Assembly: GCA_947311795.1 (NCBI GenBank) | Contig: CAMZLX010000034.1 | Span: forward strand, 1 to 6,693 | Reading direction: 5' to 3' | DNA: 6,693 bases | Origin: an uncultured Zetaproteobacteria bacterium | GTDB taxonomy: Bacteria; Pseudomonadota; Zetaproteobacteria; Mariprofundales; Mariprofundaceae | In this document: piece after piece, positions 1-5,941 of the stretch | Numbering within the stretch: the first letter of the stretch is position 1 | Layout: every line of letters starts with the position of its first letter | Notes under the pieces: generated by a model | The model's input: only the letters and a program-made list of their open reading frames with translations | What the model was told of the DNA's origin: nothing | Databases searched by the model: none | Made by a program: the position numbers and the translations under genes

Positions 1-2
1 AT

Positions 3-56
3 GATTCATCCACCAATGGTTTGTTGAATTACTATAAAGGTAATCGTAAAGAATAG
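3..56 (+). CDS. Possible C-terminal end of an upstream gene (partial)
   Basis: Frame 3 is open from the left edge to a TAG stop at 54-56 and encodes 17 residues (DSSTNGLLNYYKGNRKE). The lysine/arginine/asparagine-rich ending looks like an ordinary protein C-terminus. So short an open stretch can arise by chance, and I do not recognise the family. If real, the gene runs in the same direction as the DUF2971 gene and ends 112 bases before it. The other two plus frames stop earlier (TGA at 25-27 in frame 1, TAA at 35-37 in frame 2). Confidence 0.3.
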   Translation, partial: DSSTNGLLNYYKGNRKE

Positions 57-103
57 GCGTGATGTAAGTAAGATCATGGTGCAGAGACTTTTAAAGGTTT
101 CAT

Positions 104-120
104 TCTAGTTTATTACTAGA
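104..120. repeat. Short inverted repeat (6-bp stem, 5-base loop)
   Basis: TCTAGT (104-109) and ACTAGA (115-120) are perfect reverse complements around the loop TTATT. The stem is AT-rich and weak, and no T-run follows it, so it is not a good intrinsic terminator. It could be a protein-binding dyad or a chance match. Confidence 0.3.
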
Positions 121-150
121 GGTGCATTTGCTTCGCCGCACAATAAAACC

Positions 151-157
151 GTTAGCT
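151..157 (+). repeat. GTTAGCT motif, left half of complementary pair flanking the DUF2971 gene
   Basis: GTTAGCT here is the exact reverse complement of AGCTAAC at 1145-1151, which lies inside the last codons of the DUF2971 gene. It resembles an integron core site (G^TTRRRY), although its sixth base is C where the consensus wants a purine. It lies 11 bases before the ATG. Integron cassettes have this complementarity between their first bases and the inverse core of their own attC. No integrase gene is visible and no preceding attC could be recognised, so the interpretation is tentative. Confidence 0.35.
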
Positions 158-168
158 ATGGAAGAAGT

Positions 169-1167
169 ATGAATAGGTTTTTATACAAATATATGCCGTT
201 AAGAGTTGATTTCTTTGAAACTCTCATGATTCGTGCAACGCCAGTATTGGCGCTGAACGATCCTTTTGAAGGTTATTTCAATAAGACGCAAGTGCGGGAT
301 GCAGATCGAAATCATACAGAATATTACAAAAGTAAGAACCAAGGTGTTCATGAAACTGAGGAATCAATGCTTGATGAGAGCATGGAGGGAATCCAAAGTG
401 ACCTGTTTGATTTAGGCATACTTTCTTTTACTGAAGACTATAATAATCCACTGATGTGGTCTCATTACGCTGATGAGCATAAAGGTGTAGTCGTTGAGTT
501 TGACTTTAATAAACCATTCTTCATGGACTCTTTTAGAAATATTAATGGGCGAACAAGTAGATTTGGAGAAAGCTATTTAGCAGATTTCTTTGAATTCCCT
601 GAGAAAGTTAATTATCGAAGAGAGCTGCCTAGCTTTGAGAGACCAGAGCTTTCCGCCCCTGAGTCTATTGATGAATTTCATTGGAAAAAATTCAATCGCA
701 CGGTTTTATTCACCAAAGCAAATGACTGGATTTATGAAAAGGAGCATCGGTCGATTGTGAGATTGCAAGATGCTGATTCAATAATATGTAAGAATGAACC
801 TGAGATTATAAAACAATGTGCACTCGATTCAGATATAAAATTGAAAATATTAAAAAACAAGAAATTACAAATAATTTATCCAAATGAATATGAGATGCAT
901 GAGGATATGCGTGATGAAAGTATAAAGAGTGAAATTTACAGGCTGTCATTTGATGTTAGCGATCCGCCCCTTCACTTCTTTAGGATAAACCCCGCTGCTA
1001 TCAGTGGAGTTTATTTTGGGTGCAAATCTAAAGAGTCTACGGCATTAGAAATGATTGCAAACAATAAACTTTTAAATCATATTACAAACATTAATAAAAT
1101 GGAAAAGCACGGCATGCAATATCAATTTTATCCGACCAAGGTCAAGCTAACAAGACGTAATCCTTAA
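169..1167 (+). CDS. DUF2971 family protein of unknown function
   Basis: The 332-residue protein carries the hallmarks of the DUF2971 family: LYKY near the N-terminus (5-8), LNDPFEG (29-35), a core LSFTED...NPLMWSHYADEHKGVVVEFD (85-112), WIYEKEHR (187-194) and a late VYFGC strand (281-285). The family is widespread and patchily distributed in bacteria, often in accessory regions, and no biochemical function is established that I can state. No signal peptide or membrane segment is visible, so it is probably cytoplasmic. The ATG at 169 is preceded by GGAAGAAG, a reasonable ribosome-binding site. The gene is convergent to malQ and unrelated to the glucan genes. Parts are strikingly AT-rich (841-900 has 11 G/C of 60 bases, against 31 of 60 in malQ at 1381-1440), consistent with horizontal acquisition. 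It looks intact. Family assignment is fairly sure; function is unknown. Confidence 0.87.
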   Translation: MNRFLYKYMPLRVDFFETLMIRATPVLALNDPFEGYFNKTQVRDADRNHTEYYKSKNQGVHETEESMLDESMEGIQSDLFDLGILSFTEDYNNPLMWSHYADEHKGVVVEFDFNKPFFMDSFRNINGRTSRFGESYLADFFEFPEKVNYRRELPSFERPELSAPESIDEFHWKKFNRTVLFTKANDWIYEKEHRSIVRLQDADSIICKNEPEIIKQCALDSDIKLKILKNKKLQIIYPNEYEMHEDMRDESIKSEIYRLSFDVSDPPLHFFRINPAAISGVYFGCKSKESTALEMIANNKLLNHITNINKMEKHGMQYQFYPTKVKLTRRNP

Positions 1168-1190
1168 GAGTTCTTGTGACTTCGTTAGAA
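1145..1190 (+). repeat. Possible degenerate or short attC-like site at the 3' end of the DUF2971 gene
   Basis: AGCTAAC (1145-1151) overlaps the 3' end of the ORF, and GTTAGAA (1184-1190) follows downstream. CTAAC/GTTAG pair perfectly (1147-1151 with 1184-1188), and AAGA (1152-1155) can pair with TCTT (1172-1175). The stop codon (1165-1167) lies inside the interval, as is common for cassette genes. Against it: the span is only 46 bases, shorter than usual attC sites; the second box deviates from GTTRRRY at its last base; and the arms are asymmetric, with an 8-base bulge on the 3' side. It could be a coincidental dyad. Confidence 0.25.
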
Positions 1191-1207
1191 GTGACAAGCT
1201 CACTTCT
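1173..1207. terminator. Overlapping stem-loops between convergent genes (possible bidirectional terminator)
   Basis: Two mutually exclusive hairpins share the middle arm. One pairs CTTGTGACTTC (1173-1183) with GAAGTGACAAG (1188-1198) around a GTTA loop, with one central G-G mismatch. The other pairs AGAAGTGA (1187-1194) perfectly with TCACTTCT (1200-1207) around CAAGC. The site lies 6 bases after the DUF2971 stop and 20 bases beyond the malQ stop, where a shared terminator is expected. The T-tracts are poor (TTCTTTG on the plus side, none on the minus side), so intrinsic termination would be weak. Structure is seen; function is inferred. Confidence 0.4.
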
Positions 1208-1226
1208 TTGATGTGCAGTAAAATAT

Positions 1227-2714
1227 TTAACGGTTATAAGTTTGGTTGAGTTGATGACTTTTCTGCCAACAAACATGGTCAGAAGAAGGAATGGCATCCA
1301 AACGCCACGACCAATTTCCACCCAATGTGCCGGGTGTATTAAACTTGGCTTCTGTGCCCAGCTCAAGAATATCCTGGATTGGAACCACAGCCAACCTTGC
1401 AGGTGATGCAAGGGCTGCTTCAATTAAAACCCACGGCATATCTTCAGCTTTGGCGTGAAGTACGTTCAAGGCATGATTTTGCACATGTTCATCACTGCTT
1501 TCAAACCAACCCATGGTGGTATCGTTATCATGCGTTCCTGTATAAACCACGCTATCTTCTTCGTGGTTATGCGGCAAATAAGGGTTGGAGTCATCACCAC
1601 CAAACGCAAAGTGCAGGATTTTCATGCCGGGTAAACCAAATTGCTTGCGTAAAGCGGTGACTTCTTCAGTAATCGTGCCTAGGTCTTCTGCAATCAACGG
1701 TAAGTTGCCCAACTTATCTTGCAGGGTTTGCAACAATGCTGCGCCCGGTGCTTTGCGCCACTCACCGACTAAACCTGTATCACTTTCGGCAGGAATCACC
1801 CAAAAGGCTTCCAAAGCAAGGAAGTGGTCGATGCGCAACATATCCATGCGCGTTAATTGATGTGCGATGCGCTTGACCCACCAATCAAAACCGTCTGCGT
1901 GCAACACATCCCAACGGTATAAGGGGTTACCCCAGCGTTGCCCTGTTTTGGAGAAATAATCGGGGGGTACACCTGCAACTTCTGTGCATTCTCCTGATTC
2001 ATCCAAGGTGAAAAACTGTGGATCTGCCCAAACATCTGCCGAATCATGAGCAACATAAATAGGTAAATCGCCAAAGAGTTGCACACCTTTGGATGCAGCA
2101 TACGTTTTAATGCCTTGCCACTGAGTATCAAACAAAAATTGTTCAAAAACAACTTGTTGAATCAGTGTGTTGTGGGTTTCGCGGGCAACTTGTAATGCAT
2201 CTGCATTGCGTGTGCGTAAATCATCAGACCACTGCCACCATGCTGCATTATTGCTTGCTGATTTAAGCGCCGAAAATAAGGCAAAATCATCCAACCAATA
2301 GGCATGTTGCGTTTGAAAGGTTGAAACTTGCTGCGCCAACTCCGTATTGGATTGAGCATCCAACCAAAATTGGTGGGCAGCTTGTTTGCGATATGCTGCA
2401 TGTTGTTCTGCTGATACATGTTCTAAAGATGTGTCTTGGGGCAACCAACCCGAAGCCAAACATGGGCGCAAATCAATCAGTTCAGGGTTGCCTGCAAAGG
2501 TGGATAACGATTCGTAGGGCGAGCCATGACTATGGGTGGGTCCAAGCGGTAAAAATTGCCAAACACGAAAGCCACCTGCAACCATGGCATCAATAAACTG
2601 AAAAGCCTCTTCACCCAACACACCTTTATGAAAAGGGCCTGGCAATGATGTGATATGCAATAAAATTGCAGAACTGCGGCGGTCTATCCACGTACTGTCT
2701 GCGTGTTGGTTCAA
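1227..2714 (-). CDS. malQ: 4-alpha-glucanotransferase (amylomaltase, GH77)
   Basis: This cytoplasmic enzyme transfers alpha-1,4-glucan segments between maltooligosaccharides, releasing glucose and lengthening chains for phosphorylase or glycogen turnover. At 495 residues it matches the short (about 500-residue) bacterial type rather than the roughly 690-residue E. coli form. Visible landmarks are the N-terminal RRSSAILLHITSLPGP (12-27), GDLPIYVAHDSADVWADP (215-232), the acceptor-loop region GVPPDYFSKTGQRWGNPLYRW (248-268), RIDHF with nucleophile Asp296, IAEDLG with acid/base Glu343, and GTHDNDTT with the third catalytic Asp396. The C-terminal NTPGT..GNW segment (459-468) is typical. The start is TTG at 2714: no in-frame ATG is near, and the homologous region begins about ten residues in. 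TTG overlaps the TGA of the GH57 gene by two bases, with G-rich sequence just upstream, so translational coupling is likely. All catalytic residues are present. Confidence 0.96.
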   Translation of the reverse strand: MNQHADSTWIDRRSSAILLHITSLPGPFHKGVLGEEAFQFIDAMVAGGFRVWQFLPLGPTHSHGSPYESLSTFAGNPELIDLRPCLASGWLPQDTSLEHVSAEQHAAYRKQAAHQFWLDAQSNTELAQQVSTFQTQHAYWLDDFALFSALKSASNNAAWWQWSDDLRTRNADALQVARETHNTLIQQVVFEQFLFDTQWQGIKTYAASKGVQLFGDLPIYVAHDSADVWADPQFFTLDESGECTEVAGVPPDYFSKTGQRWGNPLYRWDVLHADGFDWWVKRIAHQLTRMDMLRIDHFLALEAFWVIPAESDTGLVGEWRKAPGAALLQTLQDKLGNLPLIAEDLGTITEEVTALRKQFGLPGMKILHFAFGGDDSNPYLPHNHEEDSVVYTGTHDNDTTMGWFESSDEHVQNHALNVLHAKAEDMPWVLIEAALASPARLAVVPIQDILELGTEAKFNTPGTLGGNWSWRLDAIPSSDHVCWQKSHQLNQTYNR

Positions 2715-4408
2715 CTGCCTGCCCCACCACGGCGCATCGCTCCACCACCCTCGGCATCACCGCCACCAGAAGAAATGGATTCATCTAAGGATTGTGGTAC
2801 AGCTTGTCCGAGCAACTGGTACAGTTTCTTCAAATGCGTGCGATAAAGTTGGTCAAAATCGCGTACCGCATCGCTTGGATTATAATCACCAAACCACCAG
2901 CACCAATCCGAACCTTCACAAATTCGCAATTGTTCAATGGCGGCTTGTTGTGTATCTGCACCAAGCGAATCATAATGTTTATCAAATGCTTTTTTGGCTT
3001 CAATCAATAATTGCCAAGCTTTGGTTTTGGCATGGTCACCAATCCAAGTCGATAAATTGCCATACACCCATGATCCAGCAGTGAGGTTATCCAATTTATC
3101 TGTGGCAGGATGCTCACCCAAATAATCGCTGAATGTGGTCAGCTCAAATTCAGGATTCTCAATCACAGCTTGGTAAAGCTTGGTTAAGAAAGGTAATGCA
3201 TTTTCATGGTAATGTTCCCAAGCATTTTCACCATCCATGATGATGGCAACGACTGGGGCTTCCATACCTTGGGTACGGTGGCGAATACCTGCCAACTCGT
3301 GCATAAAATTATTGATGGCATCATCGGTGTTCCATTTGCTGTATTCAAAACCCAGTAAATCAGACAATTTATCATCGCGGAAGAAACATGTGATTTGGTT
3401 TTCATCTTCACCCACCAACCAAGGGTGGTATAAGTCGCGGTTGCCCTGTTGTTCGCGCAAATTATATTTTAAGGAATGATGCAATACCGCTTCACCTGTG
3501 GCACACCAATCAAAACCAGATTCACCCAATAAAGCTAAGGTGTCGTTGCACACTGCACCTTCAGCAGGCCAACAACCTTTGGCATCCGAGCCAAAGATTT
3601 GTTTATGACTTTGTTGCGCTTTTTGGATGTGGTCAATGGCGCGCTCCCGACCATGGGGGTATGGCTCATCAGGAATCAGTGCATCAGCCACTGTTTCATG
3701 TGCTGTTTTGAAATCCAACATCAAAGGCATGATGGGATGTGCATACGGTGTGGTGGTCAGTTCCAACTTGCCAGATGCGACAAGTTTGCGATGCAATTCT
3801 GGAATATCAGCGAGTAATGATGCAATAAGAATCAACAAATCATGGCGGTCTTGTGCCGAATAGTTATTGCCTTTTTCAATCAAGCGGCGGGCAACAAAGT
3901 TACGCTGGCGCACCGTCTCACCAAGCCATGCCAAGTGATACCATGTGACCAAATCGGCATAAAAATTATCGCCCAAATAGTCTACTGTGCCCATGTTCTT
4001 GGCTTGTTCAGCCATATTAAAGAGGTTGGAATATTCAGGGTAGCGATGAAGGTTACGGTCATGATTTAAACGAAAACATACTTCCAAAAGATAGCTGCGT
4101 GTTTTGGCATCAAACGCACCTGTTTTATGGGCAAGGTTAGCCAATAGTGGGTCATTAATTTCATCAGTCTTACCATCAAGAAAATCACGTAAATGGGATG
4201 CGTAATCTTCAATTTGATAGGTAAGTGAAGGCACATAATTCATCACCGCTTTGGCATGAGGAATTTGCATTAAAATCTCAGCCATATCGGTGTAATCTTT
4301 CATGGCATGAAGATAAACCCACGGCAAATGGTAGCGACCAGTGTCGGCTTCGCGGTAAAAAGGCTGGTGCATATGCCAGTAAAAAATAACGGATAAAGGT
4401 TGGCTCAT
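2711..4408 (-). CDS. Glycoside hydrolase family 57 protein (alpha-amylase-like, COG1449 type)
   Basis: The 565-residue protein is a GH57 (beta/alpha)7-barrel enzyme expected to act on intracellular alpha-glucans. Visible conserved regions are HMHQP (12-16), the ELTTTPYAHPIMPL stretch (216-229), CWPAEGAV with the likely nucleophile Glu283, IIMDGENAWE with the likely acid/base Asp392, AGSWVYGNLSTWIGD (444-458), and the C-terminal EGSDWCWWFGD (498-508). The last two are typical of the COG1449 branch. Exact specificity (hydrolase, amylopullulanase-like or transferase) cannot be read from sequence, and many members are uncharacterised. No signal peptide is seen, so it is probably cytoplasmic. I start it at 4408 because AAGGAA lies four bases upstream; a longer reading from the ATG at 4468 would begin inside a hairpin and adds 20 unconserved residues. 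The final 19 residues (547-565) are a glycine-rich tail (GGGDAEGGG...RRGGAGS). The gene sits between glgC and malQ. Confidence 0.93.
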   Translation of the reverse strand: MSQPLSVIFYWHMHQPFYREADTGRYHLPWVYLHAMKDYTDMAEILMQIPHAKAVMNYVPSLTYQIEDYASHLRDFLDGKTDEINDPLLANLAHKTGAFDAKTRSYLLEVCFRLNHDRNLHRYPEYSNLFNMAEQAKNMGTVDYLGDNFYADLVTWYHLAWLGETVRQRNFVARRLIEKGNNYSAQDRHDLLILIASLLADIPELHRKLVASGKLELTTTPYAHPIMPLMLDFKTAHETVADALIPDEPYPHGRERAIDHIQKAQQSHKQIFGSDAKGCWPAEGAVCNDTLALLGESGFDWCATGEAVLHHSLKYNLREQQGNRDLYHPWLVGEDENQITCFFRDDKLSDLLGFEYSKWNTDDAINNFMHELAGIRHRTQGMEAPVVAIIMDGENAWEHYHENALPFLTKLYQAVIENPEFELTTFSDYLGEHPATDKLDNLTAGSWVYGNLSTWIGDHAKTKAWQLLIEAKKAFDKHYDSLGADTQQAAIEQLRICEGSDWCWWFGDYNPSDAVRDFDQLYRTHLKKLYQLLGQAVPQSLDESISSGGGDAEGGGAMRRGGAGS

Positions 4409-4418
4409 AGTGTTCCTT
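4409..4418 (-). promoter_or_regulatory. Ribosome-binding site deciding the GH57 start
   Basis: On the minus strand AAGGAA (4418-4413) stands four bases before the ATG at 4408. No comparable site precedes the upstream in-frame ATG at 4468, which falls in the 3' arm of the hairpin at 4460-4499. The first conserved GH57 segment begins five residues after the 4408 start. Confidence 0.8.
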
Positions 4419-4459
4419 AGAATCGGGTTTGGTGTTGCGGTGAAATCATCAAAATACGC

Positions 4460-4499
4460 AAGCTGCATGATGGTTGTTTAAGCGTCCACCATGCAGCTT
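4460..4499 (-). terminator. Stem-loop between glgC and the GH57 gene (possible attenuator or processing site)
   Basis: AAGCTGCATG (4460-4469) and CATGCAGCTT (4490-4499) form a perfect 10-bp stem. It is extended by 4471-4473 with 4486-4488 around a 12-base loop. The position between (4470/4489) is an A-C mismatch on the plus strand but a G-U wobble in minus-strand RNA, so the operon transcript can form a continuous 14-bp stem. A short T-rich stretch (TATTTTG) begins three bases after the stem, too weak and distant for a classic terminator. It may partly terminate after glgC, stabilise the glgC message or mark a cleavage site. It begins 17 bases after the glgC stop. Confidence 0.5.
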
Positions 4500-4516
4500 A
4501 TCGATTAAGGCGGTAG

Positions 4517-5806
4517 TTAAAGTTCGTGCATTTTTTGACCCAGCATATCAGGTGTAACCAAGACAATGCCATTTTCTGAAACGTAAAAACGTTTGGCATC
4601 ATCTTCAGCATTGACACCGATTTGAGTGCCTTCAGGAATCACCGAACCTTTATCAATCACACAACGTTTGATGGTACAATTTTGATGAATTTCCACATCC
4701 GGAAGGATGACAGAATCTTCAACATTGCTGTATGAATGCACCCGAACATTGGAAAATAATACCGAACGGCGCACTGTAGAACCTGTAATCAAGCAACCAC
4801 CTGAAATCATGGAGTCGACTGCCATACCTCGGCGCTCATCGCTATCAAAAGCAAACTTGGCAGGTGGCAATTGGTCTTGGTGCGTCCAAATGGGCCACTC
4901 CGTGTCATACAAATTCAAATCAGGCTTGATTTCCGCCAAATTGATATTGGCTTCCCAATACGAGTCCACCGTGCCCACATCTTTCCAATAACCCGATGCG
5001 CCTGTGTTGGCATCCAAAAATGGGAAAGCAAATGCGTTGGCATTGTCGATGGCATGAGGGATAAGGTCGTGCCCAAAATCATGCGTAGATGTTTCATTCT
5101 TCGCATCTTCCATCAACCGCTCGCGTAAATATTGCGCGGAAAACACATAGATACCCATAGATGCAAGGGCTTGGCTTTCATCGCCCGGCATGTGTTTGGG
5201 GTCAGATGGTTTTTCAGCAAACTCAACAATGCGCGATTCCTCATTAATTGCCATGACACCAAAGGCTTTGGCTTCTTCTAATGGTACCGGAATACAGCCC
5301 ACAGTGATGTCTGCACCTTTGGCAACATGGGCTGCAATCATTTTACCATAATCCATCTTATAAATATGGTCGCCTGCTAGAATCACCACATATTCAGGAT
5401 TATAATGGCGGATAATGTCTAGGTTTTGATACACGGCATCGGCAGTGCCAACATACCAACCATCACCCATACGCTGTTGGGCGGGAAGCACTTCAACAAA
5501 TTCACCAAATTGACCCGACATAAAACTCCAGCCACGCTGCAAATGGCGCTGCAAGGAGTGTGATTTGTATTGGGTAATCACCGAAATACGGCGAATGCCT
5601 GAGTTAATGCAGTTGGACATCGGAAAATCAATAATGCGAAACTTACCACCAAAAGGTACGGCAGGTTTTGCGCGCCATTCGGTTAAGGCTTTAAGCCTAG
5701 AGCCGCGTCCGCCAGCCAATACCAAAGCTACCGTGTTTGCCGTGAGTTTACTGATATTACGCTCTATTATTACGCCTTCTTGTTGTTCGTCAGTGTATGA
5801 ACCCAT
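4517..5806 (-). CDS. glgC: Glucose-1-phosphate adenylyltransferase (ADP-glucose pyrophosphorylase)
   Basis: It catalyses glucose-1-phosphate + ATP to ADP-glucose + pyrophosphate, the committed step of bacterial glycogen synthesis, in the cytoplasm as a homotetramer. The protein is 429 residues (E. coli 431). The nucleotidyltransferase domain shows LAGGRGSRL (30-38), RAKPAVPFGGKFRIIDF (45-61), SNCINSGIRRI (64-74), WYVGTADAV with Tyr118 (E. coli Tyr114), LAGDHIYKMDY with catalytic Asp146 (E. coli Asp142), and EFAEKP with Lys199 (E. coli Lys195, glucose-1-phosphate site). A left-handed beta-helix regulatory domain follows (about 320-429). E. coli Lys39, an activator-site residue, is Trp44 here, so allostery probably differs. 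The start is the ATG at 5806, preceded by GGAGAGGT; an in-frame GTG at 5848 would add 14 residues but has no good ribosome-binding site. It is first in the minus-strand cluster and divergent from pgm. Confidence 0.97.
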   Translation of the reverse strand: MGSYTDEQQEGVIIERNISKLTANTVALVLAGGRGSRLKALTEWRAKPAVPFGGKFRIIDFPMSNCINSGIRRISVITQYKSHSLQRHLQRGWSFMSGQFGEFVEVLPAQQRMGDGWYVGTADAVYQNLDIIRHYNPEYVVILAGDHIYKMDYGKMIAAHVAKGADITVGCIPVPLEEAKAFGVMAINEESRIVEFAEKPSDPKHMPGDESQALASMGIYVFSAQYLRERLMEDAKNETSTHDFGHDLIPHAIDNANAFAFPFLDANTGASGYWKDVGTVDSYWEANINLAEIKPDLNLYDTEWPIWTHQDQLPPAKFAFDSDERRGMAVDSMISGGCLITGSTVRRSVLFSNVRVHSYSNVEDSVILPDVEIHQNCTIKRCVIDKGSVIPEGTQIGVNAEDDAKRFYVSENGIVLVTPDMLGQKMHEL

Positions 5807-5941
5807 GTGTACCTCTCCCTCGTTATTTTTTCCTGCGATGAAACGCACACTAGCATGAGGTGATGCAGTTTGCTATATGGTTTAAACCATGCTTTTACGC
5901 TAGTATGGGCGCGATAAACAAGAGAGCGGAGAGGTCACTTT
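5807..5941. promoter_or_regulatory. Divergent control region between glgC and pgm
   Basis: This 135-base gap must hold the start signals of both genes. Each start has a strong GGAGAGGT ribosome-binding site (minus 5818-5811 for glgC, plus 5928-5935 for pgm). Two inverted 11-mers, CACACTAGCAT (5846-5856) and ACGCTAGTATG (5897-5907), agree at 9 of 11 positions when one is reverse complemented. Each contains a possible -10 element: TAGTAT at 5901-5906 for pgm and TAGTGT at 5852-5847 on the minus strand for glgC. These would give leaders of roughly 30 bases on both sides. The -35 matches are poor, which would fit activator dependence. Promoter placement is inference. Confidence 0.5.
5877..5890. 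promoter_or_regulatory. Perfect 14-bp palindrome, candidate operator
   Basis: ATGGTTTAAACCAT is fully self-complementary and lies between the two inverted 11-mers, overlapping the expected -35 position of pgm and lying just upstream of that of glgC. A dimeric regulator bound here could affect both promoters. I cannot name the regulator. Confidence 0.45.

Larger units (their letters stand above)
57..168 (+). other. Gene-free leader upstream of the DUF2971 gene
   Basis: These 112 bases carry no credible ORF. They contain a small perfect inverted repeat (TCTAGT at 104-109, ACTAGA at 115-120, 5-base loop), a GTTAGCT heptamer at 151-157, and a GGAAGAAG ribosome-binding stretch at 160-167 just before the ATG at 169. 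I could not identify a convincing -35/-10 pair. The ATG at 158 reads only MEEV then stops at 170-172, overlapping the real start. It is probably not a gene. Confidence 0.5.

Noticed and set aside
121..157. attI-like reading of the sequence before GTTAGCT
   Set aside because: The AAAAC...GTTAG resemblance to the end of class 1 attI needs gaps and is too short; no integrase gene or promoter is visible nearby.
158..172. Mini-ORF MEEV overlapping the DUF2971 start
   Set aside because: It has only four codons, and its sequence is better explained as the purine-rich ribosome-binding site of the gene at 169.
1145..1239. A longer attC ending at GTTATAA (1233-1239)
   Set aside because: That heptamer lies inside the last malQ codons, and the arms do not pair in an attC-like way.
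1142..1423. 93-residue minus-strand ORF overlapping the malQ and DUF2971 3' ends
   Set aside because: It is out of frame with malQ over most of its length, overlaps a conserved gene and shows no motif.
2721..2760. Possible frameshift at the GH57 C-terminus
   Set aside because: The domain ends normally (EGSDW...LLGQAVPQSL) before the glycine-rich tail, and the frame closes in a tidy TTGA overlap with malQ, so no disruption is needed to explain it.
2650..3084. 144-residue plus-strand ORF opposite malQ and the GH57 gene
   Set aside because: It is antisense to strongly conserved coding sequence, its composition is odd (rich in His, Gln, Asn, Cys and Trp), and it has no recognisable motif; it is a shadow ORF. 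The same holds for the other plus-strand ORFs between 1379 and 5858.
4409..4468. 20-residue N-terminal extension of the GH57 protein from the ATG at 4468
   Set aside because: It starts inside a hairpin arm, has no ribosome-binding site and adds unconserved residues; the ATG at 4408 has AAGGAA at good spacing just before the family's first conserved segment.
5807..5848. GTG start at 5848 for GlgC (14 extra residues)
   Set aside because: There is no good ribosome-binding site before it, and it would cover the strong GGAGAGGT site that serves the ATG at 5806; the shorter protein matches the family length.
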